From an uncultured Actinomycetes bacterium (lineage in GTDB: Bacteria > Actinomycetota > Acidimicrobiia > Acidimicrobiales > SZUA-35), in the NCBI GenBank assembly GCA_902826025.1, contig CADEDH010000059.1, positions 1 to 34,655 on the forward strand: a stretch of DNA of 34,655 bases, in the 5' to 3' direction. The position numbers and the translations under genes were made by a program. This document shows, piece by piece, positions 29,637 through 34,655 of the stretch (its first letter is position 1; every line of letters begins with the position of its first letter). A model generated the notes under the pieces. The model saw nothing but the letters and a program-made list of their open reading frames with translations. It was not told where the DNA came from and made no database searches.

Positions 29637-31391
29637 ATGACGTCGACCGCCTACAACCTCGTGATCGTCGGAGGGACGGCCGGTGCCCTCTCCGTCGCCA
29701 TCTCCTCTCAGCGTTCCGGCCTCGGTCTGGTCCGGGTCGTGGCGGCCGGCAACGAGGTGGCCTTCCCCGCTCTCGTGGGCTCCGAGCAGCTCGACATCGG
29801 CTACGGGGAGCCGGTCAGCTCGATCGACCTGGCCCCCGACGGTGAGCACCTGGTGGTCACCACGGCCAAGCAGACCTACGACACGAGGGCGGTGATGGTG
29901 GCCCAGCGGCCCCCCACCACCGACTGGCAGCCGCCGTTCGCGGTGACGTCGCAACGGGTCCACGTCGACCAGGTGCCCGACGACGTCGATGACCTCGACG
30001 TCCTGGTCATCGGCACCACCGACCACGCGGTGGAGGTGGCGACGGCCCAGTCGGACCGGGGCGCCCGGGTGGTCCTGGCCGCCGGAGGCATGGACCCGGC
30101 CCGGCTGTCGCCGTCGGCCGAGCGGATGTTGCGCCGCCTGGAGCGGGACCGTCGGGCCACGCTGCTGTACCGGGCCACGCCGAAGTCGATCGGCGAGGTC
30201 GACGGCTATCCCATGGTCTACTTCGGCGACCGACGCACTCCCGACCTGCAGTTCGACCATGTGGTCTTCGCCCCGCCCCGGCGCACGCTGGACCCGGCGG
30301 CACTGGGCATCACGGCGGCCGCCGTGGCCTCGGAGCGGGTGTGGTTCCAGGGCACGTCGGAGGGTGAGACCGGCCAGCAGGTCTCGCCCGGCTGGAGGAT
30401 CGGGCTCGACATCGCCCGGTCCTGCTTCCCCGAGCTCGACCTGCCGGAGCCGACACCGCCCACCGAGCGCCTGCGCCGTCACAGCGGGGCGATCGATGAG
30501 TTGCGGTCCGAGCACTACAACGCCGTCATCACCCAATTCGAGCCGACCCACTCCGATCTGTGGGTGCTTCGGGTGAAGGCCGATCACGGCGACACCTCGC
30601 ACATCCCGGGCCAGTACGCCTCGCTGGGGTTGGGCTACTGGGAAGACCGGATCGACGACGCCGAGGATCCCGGGCTCGACCAGCGGTGGGACAAGCTGAT
30701 CCGCCGCAGCTACTCGATCTCCAACCGGATCTTCGATGAGCACGGCTACCTGGCCGACGACACCGCCGGCGACGAGCTCGAGTTCTACATCGTGCTCGTG
30801 CCCCCGACCGATGACAACATCCCCGCCCTAACCCCCCGCCTCGCTCTCAAGCGGCCAGGTGACCGGCTCTACCTGGGCCCCAAGGTGGCCGGGCGTTACA
30901 CGCTGAACCACGTGCTCGACCCTGAGGCCACGGTGCTGCTGTTGAGCACCGGTACCGGCGAGGCACCCCACAATTCGATGGCGGTGGAGCTGCTGCGCAA
31001 GGGCCACGTGGGCCCGATCGTGGCCGCCGTGTCGGTGCGGCAGTGGGCCGACCTGGGGTATCTCGACAAGCACCGGTCACTGGAGCGGCGTTACCCCAAC
31101 TACCACTATCTGCCGATGCCCACCCGGGAGGCCGACGTACCCAAGCGGTACATCCAGGATCTGTTGGTGCAGGGCACGCTGACCGAACAGTTCGGGGTCA
31201 CGCTCGACCCGGCGACCACCCACGTGTTCCTGTGCGGCAACCCGGCCATGATCGGGCTGCCCACCGACGGCCCCGACGGCACCCCGGTGTTCCCCAAAAC
31301 CACCGGCGTCGTCGAGTTGCTCGCCAAGCAGGGCTTCACCCTTGACCACCGCAACCACCCCGGCAACATCCACTACGAGGAGTACTGGTAA
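29637..31391 (+). CDS. Fusion: disulfide-reductase-like flavoprotein domain + ferredoxin-NADP reductase (Fpr type)
   Basis: The 584-residue product has two parts. Residues about 1-265 resemble a pyridine nucleotide-disulfide oxidoreductase (YNLVIVGGTAGALSVAISSQ, DVLVIGTTDHAVEVATAQSDRGARVVLA, FDHVVFAPPRR), but with degraded dinucleotide motifs and no CxxxxC pair; only one cysteine occurs, at the junction. Residues about 285-584 are an Fpr-type ferredoxin/flavodoxin-NADP reductase: FAD site RRSYSIS near 355, NADP site STGTGEAPHNSM near 435, VFLCGNPAMIG near 530, and a C-terminal EEYW. The second part should move electrons between NADPH and ferredoxin; the first may be structural, bind a nucleotide or dock a partner. 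The ATG at 29637 begins the first strand. Confidence 0.85.
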   Translation: MTSTAYNLVIVGGTAGALSVAISSQRSGLGLVRVVAAGNEVAFPALVGSEQLDIGYGEPVSSIDLAPDGEHLVVTTAKQTYDTRAVMVAQRPPTTDWQPPFAVTSQRVHVDQVPDDVDDLDVLVIGTTDHAVEVATAQSDRGARVVLAAGGMDPARLSPSAERMLRRLERDRRATLLYRATPKSIGEVDGYPMVYFGDRRTPDLQFDHVVFAPPRRTLDPAALGITAAAVASERVWFQGTSEGETGQQVSPGWRIGLDIARSCFPELDLPEPTPPTERLRRHSGAIDELRSEHYNAVITQFEPTHSDLWVLRVKADHGDTSHIPGQYASLGLGYWEDRIDDAEDPGLDQRWDKLIRRSYSISNRIFDEHGYLADDTAGDELEFYIVLVPPTDDNIPALTPRLALKRPGDRLYLGPKVAGRYTLNHVLDPEATVLLLSTGTGEAPHNSMAVELLRKGHVGPIVAAVSVRQWADLGYLDKHRSLERRYPNYHYLPMPTREADVPKRYIQDLLVQGTLTEQFGVTLDPATTHVFLCGNPAMIGLPTDGPDGTPVFPKTTGVVELLAKQGFTLDHRNHPGNIHYEEYW

Positions 31392-31474
31392 GCCTGGTAG
31401 TCCACGATTTGGCTCAATGGGGCTGCGCTGCATTCGAGGAACGATTAGACATGCGTTTGACCGATGGTCGGTGA

Positions 31475-31503
31475 ACAGCTCAGCACCCCGCCGCCTGAGC
31501 TGT
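31475..31503. terminator. Hairpin ACAGCTCAG/CTGAGCTGT
   Basis: A nine-bp perfect stem with an 11-nt loop lies about 85 bp after the fusion gene, in the gap before the converging HTH_42 gene. Confidence 0.5.
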
Positions 31504-31561
31504 CCACCGCCCATCTTCCCCCGGGTAGTCGGCAAGCAGTCCTGCCGCACCCGATCCGCTG

Positions 31562-31611
31562 GTCCCCGAACCCGCCTGAGCGGGGACGGGGACGGCGGCG
31601 CGTCACGCCGC
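31562..31611. terminator. Two adjacent hairpins before the end of the HTH_42 gene
   Basis: GTCCCCG/CGGGGAC (31562-31568 with 31581-31587) is followed by GCGGCG/CGCCGC (31595-31600 with 31606-31611). They lie 15-64 bp past the HTH_42 stop on its strand and can serve as its terminator, or as a two-way terminator with the hairpin at 31475. Confidence 0.5.
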
Positions 31612-31625
31612 TGGTATCACCCGGT

Positions 31626-32852
31626 TCAGCTCGACAGCTTCCTCTGCAACGGCGTGGGAAAGGCGGGTCGAATGGGTGTGGGGCCCACCAGCCGGGCCAG
31701 CCGCTCGGCCTCGGCCTCGATCATCGCCTGGCGGTCGGCGCCGACGTCTTCCAGCAGGCCCACTGCGATTTCACCTCCGGGGCGCTGGCCCCAGCCACCC
31801 ACGATCCGCCCGTCGGCCCACACGGTCGGGCCGATGTTGCCCGAGCGGTCGAACAGCGGCTCCCGGTGGGGCCCGAGATACCAACTCCGCTCCTTCCATC
31901 CCATGGGCGTGGGGTCGAGCGCCGGCAGGAGCGCCACCCACGGCTCGGCGCCGTCGCGGTCGACGACCGGCTCGAGATCATCGGCCAGGGCCAGGCCCAC
32001 GGTGCCGCCGTCGAGGGCCACCTCGGCCACGTCGAGGCCGGTCAGCGCCGCCTTCAGCTGGCGCACGGTCCAGCCGGTCCACCACTTGAGGTCGTCGAAC
32101 GGGGCCGGCCCGAAGGCCCGCAGCCACCGCCCCACCAGATCGACCGAAGCCGCCTGTATGGCTCCCTCGCCGGCTGGCCCGGCCGCCACCACGTCCACCG
32201 GGGCCGGCGGCGCGTCCGATCCCAGCCACTGTCGGCGGAGGTGCCACTGGTAGCGGCGGGTGGTCCACCCACCGGCCGTCCGCCCCCGCACCAGCCGACC
32301 CTCGGCGGCCAGTACGCCCAGCACCCGTGACGTGGCCCCGGTGGTGACCTCGTTTCGGCTCCCGGCCCCCATCGTCATCCGGGCCGCCAGTCGGGGCACC
32401 CGGGCCGTGATCTCCCGGGCCGACAGGCCGCCGTCGCCCACCTCCGCCAGCGCCGCCTCGATCTCGGCCGCCGCCGTCGCCAGCCAGGCCGCCGGGTCGT
32501 CGAGCCCGGCGTCGGCCAGGTAGCCGGTCAGCCGGCGCCGCTCGTTGGCCGCCACCGTCACCGCCGAAGACAACTCCACCGTGGCCAGGTACGAAGCCGG
32601 CGCCACGAACAGGGTGCGGCGCATGGCCAGCACCCGCACCACCGAACGGTCGTGGTGCAGAGCCCGGTCCATCGCCGCCAGCGCCGGCTCCTCCGTCCGG
32701 GCCAGGGCCGACAGGTGGACGGTGGCCGGGTCGGTGGCGTGGAGCACCACCATCGATGCCGTCGCCTCCTCAACCGACGGCGCGGCCCACGGGCCGAGCC
32801 GGTGGCGGCGGGCCAGCCGGCGCCGCCGTTCTGCAAGGTCGAACCGTCGCAC
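31626..32852 (-). CDS. Winged-helix DNA-binding protein, HTH_42 / AlkZ-like superfamily
   Basis: The 408-residue protein belongs to the HTH_42 superfamily, which includes the AlkZ/YcaQ and AlkX DNA glycosylases that remove bulky alkylated bases or unhook crosslinks. Marks are MVVLHATDPATVHLSALAR (35-53), the winged-helix region SAREITARVPRLAARM, RRYQWHLRRQWLG, LRAFGPAPFDDLKWWTGW and the terminal domain WVALLPALDPTPMGWKERSWYLG...GRIVGGWGQR. The catalytic QxQ of AlkZ is replaced by H38-A-T40, so activity is uncertain. The GTG start at 32852 is supported by TAGCGT six nt upstream. It is divergent from the sugar dehydrogenase gene. Confidence 0.87.
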   Translation of the reverse strand: MRRFDLAERRRRLARRHRLGPWAAPSVEEATASMVVLHATDPATVHLSALARTEEPALAAMDRALHHDRSVVRVLAMRRTLFVAPASYLATVELSSAVTVAANERRRLTGYLADAGLDDPAAWLATAAAEIEAALAEVGDGGLSAREITARVPRLAARMTMGAGSRNEVTTGATSRVLGVLAAEGRLVRGRTAGGWTTRRYQWHLRRQWLGSDAPPAPVDVVAAGPAGEGAIQAASVDLVGRWLRAFGPAPFDDLKWWTGWTVRQLKAALTGLDVAEVALDGGTVGLALADDLEPVVDRDGAEPWVALLPALDPTPMGWKERSWYLGPHREPLFDRSGNIGPTVWADGRIVGGWGQRPGGEIAVGLLEDVGADRQAMIEAEAERLARLVGPTPIRPAFPTPLQRKLSS

Positions 32853-32858
32853 GCCCCC

Positions 32859-32864
32859 ACGCTA
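32859..32864 (-). promoter_or_regulatory. -10 element TAGCGT of the HTH_42 gene (leaderless type)
   Basis: TAGCGT on the minus strand is followed by six nt and the GTG at 32852; no ribosome site is present. Confidence 0.6.
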
Positions 32865-32903
32865 CGGGCGGGCCGCCTGAGCTCGCCCGGCGTGCATCCT
32901 CCC

Positions 32904-32940
32904 TGGTCGTAGTACCGGCTGGCTCATAGTCCTACGACCA
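32904..32940. promoter_or_regulatory. Inverted repeat TGGTCGTAG-N19-CTACGACCA
   Basis: Perfect nine-bp arms lie in the gap between the HTH_42 and dehydrogenase genes, upstream of both promoters. The arm spacing (28 bp from start to start) could suit a dimeric activator or repressor on nearly the same DNA face. Confidence 0.45.
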
Positions 32941-32948
32941 TGGGCTAC

Positions 32949-32976
32949 TTGACTTACCTACCTGGTTCAACAAGTT
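32949..32976 (+). promoter_or_regulatory. Candidate promoter TTGACT-N16-CAAGTT of the dehydrogenase gene
   Basis: TTGACT (32949-32954) is a near-consensus -35; CAAGTT (32971-32976) keeps the A2 and T6 positions of a -10. Transcription would start near 32983, giving a leader of about 60 nt that includes a proper ribosome site. Confidence 0.45.
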
Positions 32977-32980
32977 TGAA

Positions 32981-33006
32981 GCGTGACGTCACGCCAGGAC
33001 GTCACG
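32981..33006. promoter_or_regulatory. Palindrome GCGTGACGTCACGC plus repeated half, operator candidate
   Basis: The perfect 14-bp palindrome (32981-32994) sits at the predicted transcription start. GACGTCACG recurs 13 nt later (32998-33006). A repressor binding here would block initiation of the dehydrogenase gene. Confidence 0.45.
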
Positions 33007-33042
33007 GGGGACACCCGCCGATCACACCGGCCGAGGAGAACA

Positions 33043-34500
33043 ATGAACCGTCGCTTGCTTTCGTTCGCGGGCGCGGTGGCTGCCGCCACCGCACTGCTGG
33101 GGCTCACACCAGCCGGAGCCCTCGGGCCCCGGGTGCCCGATCCGATCCCGGCCCTGATCCCCACGGGCGACGTCACCGTCGCCCTCGACACCGTGGCCAG
33201 CGGGTTCGTCAACCCGGTGGGCGGCGTCACCGCCCCCGGCCAGGACGACACCCTGTTCGTGGTGGAGCAGCGAGGCCTGATCTGGGCCGTCGACACCGAC
33301 GACGACGGCGACGATGACGACAAGGGCGCCGCCGCCCCCCGCCTGTTCGCCGACCTCAGCTCGATCGGGCTCAACCTCGGCTGCTTCGGGATCAACTACG
33401 ACGAGCGAGGCCTGTTCGGCGTGGCTTTCAGCCCCGACTACAAGAAGTCGGGCCTGGTCTACACCTACCAGTCGGTCCCCCAGGCCGGCACCGCCGCTCC
33501 GCCGGCCAACCAGTGCAATGGCACCCAGCCCGACCACGACAACGTGGTGACCGAGTGGCGGGTCCGCAACCCCCGCTCCGGCAAGGCCACGATCGACCCG
33601 TCGAGCCGGCGCGAGGTGCTACGGGTGGCCCACCCCCAGTTCAACCACAACGGCGGTGAGCTGCGGTTCGGTCCCGACGGGCTGCTCTACATCGCCGTCG
33701 GCGACGGCGGCGCCGCCGACGACCAGGGCCCCGGCCACGTTGCCGGTGGCAACGCCCAGGACCCCGGCTCGCTGCTGGGCAAGATCCTGCGGATCAACCC
33801 CCGGGCCTCGGGCGGGAAGCCCTACACCGTGCCGACCGGCAACCCCTTCGTGGGCCAGGCCGGCGCACGGCCCGAGATCTGGGCCCTCGGGTTCCGCAAC
33901 CCCTACAAGATGTCGTTCGACACCAAGACCGGCACCCTCTACGTGGCCGACGTGGGCCAGAACGACCTCGAAGAGGTCGACGTGGTGGTGAAGGGCGGGA
34001 ACTACGGCTGGCCGGTGAAGGAAGGCTCGTTCGCCTTCGACCAGAACGGCGCAGCGAACGGCTTCGTCACGGCCGATGTCGTGGTCGGCGACTACATCGA
34101 CCCGATCGCCCAGTACGACCACTGCAAGGGCCCGGTGACGCCCGACCTGGTGGGCCTGTGCCCCCAGCGGGAGGGCGTGGCCACGGTGGGCGGCTTCGTC
34201 TACCGGGGCGACGAGATCAAGGAGTTGCGGGGCCGCTACGTGTTCGGCGAGTACTCCACCAACTTCTTCTCCAGCGAGGGCCGCCTCTTCTACCTCGACG
34301 ACCACAACCAGGTGACCGAGTTCCGCCTCGAGGGGCAGCCGAGCTTGGGGCTGGGGCTGCTGGGCATCGGCCAGGACAGCGACGGCGAGCTCTACGTGAT
34401 GGGCAAGTCGGGCGCTGTGCTGGGCAACACCGGCATCACCGATCCCACCAACACCACCGGTGTGGTCCGCCGGCTGGTGGAGGCCGACGACCACGACTGA
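33043..34500 (+). CDS. Secreted PQQ-dependent sugar dehydrogenase-family protein
   Basis: The 485-residue protein has a Sec signal peptide (MNRRLLSFAGAVAAATALLGL, probable cleavage after PAGA) and the six-bladed beta-propeller of soluble glucose/sorbosone dehydrogenases. Typical blade motifs are DTLFVVEQRGLIWAV, ERGLFGVAFSPDY, HNGGELRFGPDGLLYIAVGDGG, LLGKILRINP, PEIWALGFRNPYKMSFD, LYVADVGQNDLEEVDVV and GGNYGWPVKEG. Family members oxidise aldoses at the periplasmic or extracellular side using PQQ; PQQ synthesis genes are not in the window. An Asp-rich insert (DTDDDGDDDDKG, about 105-116) could bind calcium. GAGGAG precedes the ATG at 33043; the upstream in-frame start at 32983 would bury the operator-like palindrome. 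Confidence 0.9.
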   Translation: MNRRLLSFAGAVAAATALLGLTPAGALGPRVPDPIPALIPTGDVTVALDTVASGFVNPVGGVTAPGQDDTLFVVEQRGLIWAVDTDDDGDDDDKGAAAPRLFADLSSIGLNLGCFGINYDERGLFGVAFSPDYKKSGLVYTYQSVPQAGTAAPPANQCNGTQPDHDNVVTEWRVRNPRSGKATIDPSSRREVLRVAHPQFNHNGGELRFGPDGLLYIAVGDGGAADDQGPGHVAGGNAQDPGSLLGKILRINPRASGGKPYTVPTGNPFVGQAGARPEIWALGFRNPYKMSFDTKTGTLYVADVGQNDLEEVDVVVKGGNYGWPVKEGSFAFDQNGAANGFVTADVVVGDYIDPIAQYDHCKGPVTPDLVGLCPQREGVATVGGFVYRGDEIKELRGRYVFGEYSTNFFSSEGRLFYLDDHNQVTEFRLEGQPSLGLGLLGIGQDSDGELYVMGKSGAVLGNTGITDPTNTTGVVRRLVEADDHD

Positions 34501-34501
34501 G

Positions 34502-34518
34502 GGAACCCTCCGGGTTCC
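34502..34518. terminator. Hairpin GGAACCC-TCC-GGGTTCC
   Basis: A seven-bp stem with a three-nt loop begins two bases after the dehydrogenase stop. Confidence 0.55.
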
Positions 34519-34524
34519 TAGGGT

Positions 34525-34559
34525 TCGTCGGGCCCGGTCGTTGCGACCGGGCCCGACGA
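34525..34559. terminator. 16-bp hairpin between converging genes
   Basis: Bases 34525-34540 pair perfectly with 34544-34559 around a TTG loop. It lies between the dehydrogenase and the minus-strand gene entering from the right, and can end transcription in both directions. Confidence 0.75.
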
Positions 34560-34568
34560 CCCTCCACC

Positions 34569-34604
34569 GGGCAGCTCAGGTCTGCAGGGCAGCTCAGGTC
34601 TGCA
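34569..34604. repeat. 18-bp tandem duplication (two copies) spanning a stop codon
   Basis: GGGCAGCTCAGGTCTGCA occurs twice in direct succession (34569-34586 and 34587-34604), with the first four bases of a third copy after it. On the minus strand each copy contains the same in-frame TGA, so the duplication carries the final codons and stop of the gene at the right edge. Confidence 0.85.
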
Positions 34605-34655
34605 GGGCCAGCACCGGAGCCACGGCTTCCACCGCCTGAGCCCACGACGGCGGGT
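34594..34655 (-). CDS. C-terminal fragment of a gene cut by the window edge
   Basis: Nineteen codons are visible, ending WAQAVEAVAPVLALQT before a TGA at 34594-34596. The composition (Ala/Val/Leu with G/C-ending codons) and the terminator placed just beyond the stop suggest a real gene end, but the family cannot be identified. Confidence 0.5.
   Translation of the reverse strand, partial: PPSWAQAVEAVAPVLALQT

Noticed and set aside
1..34655. CRISPR array, rRNA, phage or complete insertion sequence
   Set aside because: No regularly spaced repeats, RNA signatures, transposase or phage structural genes were seen on either strand.

Overview
The window is high-GC DNA with strong G/C third-position bias, frequent GTG starts, four-base GTGA/ATGA start-stop overlaps and actinobacterial gene families (AfsR-type regulator, ECF42 sigma with DGPF partner, LigC-like ligase with a polymerase/primase, PPOX-fold protein, HTH_42 protein). 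This suggests an actinomycetote. An Acidimicrobiia-type lineage is my guess and is not proven by anything here. No rRNA, tRNA, CRISPR array, phage or complete insertion sequence was seen.

Layout. 1-2.2 kb: a mosaic stretch with a small P-loop kinase-like gene, a VOC/glyoxalase-fold gene, an ECF sigma gene that has lost its region 4 helix-turn-helix, and about 470 bp with no gene. 2.2-7.2 kb: a 2-keto-4-pentenoate hydratase-like gene, then a betaine/proline-type ABC importer (fused double permease and ProV-type ATPase on the minus strand, with the lipoprotein binding protein divergent). 7.2-12.4 kb: prephenate dehydratase, a 108-bp palindromic repeat, a 1050-residue AfsR/SARP-type regulator and a divergent DUF4386 membrane protein. 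12.4-14.8 kb: LigC-like ATP-dependent DNA ligase and a LigD-type polymerase/primase. 14.8-17.4 kb: a DGPF (YCII) protein with an ECF42 sigma factor, then a Xre regulator with a DUF2975 membrane protein. 17.5-22.3 kb: a minus-strand operon tldD-pmbA-GNAT-5'-3' exonuclease-GNAT. 22.4-27.7 kb: PPOX-fold protein, amidase, second copy of the 108-bp repeat, HODM-like (DUF3445) protein and an ABCB-type exporter. 27.8-34.7 kb: a helical hypothetical protein, two small divergent genes, an unusual flavoprotein-ferredoxin reductase fusion, an HTH_42 protein, a secreted PQQ-type sugar dehydrogenase, and the C-terminal end of one further gene.

Expression signals. About a dozen genes lack a Shine-Dalgarno sequence but carry a TANNNT hexamer 6-8 nt before the start codon. 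That is the arrangement expected for leaderless transcripts starting at the start codon, and it fixes several starts. Genes that do have a Shine-Dalgarno are either inside operons or have separate promoters. The DGPF-ECF42 pair carries a TGTCGA-N17-CGTC promoter matching the motif reported for ECF42, so autoregulation is likely.

Most notable: the two 108-nt nested-palindrome repeats (79% identical without gaps, opposite orientation); the leaderless promoter pattern, including two divergent promoters whose -10 boxes share bases; a possible ECF-driven antisense transcript that would end at an 18-bp hairpin inside the 3' end of the ligase gene; and the cysteine-poor flavoprotein/ferredoxin-NADP reductase fusion.
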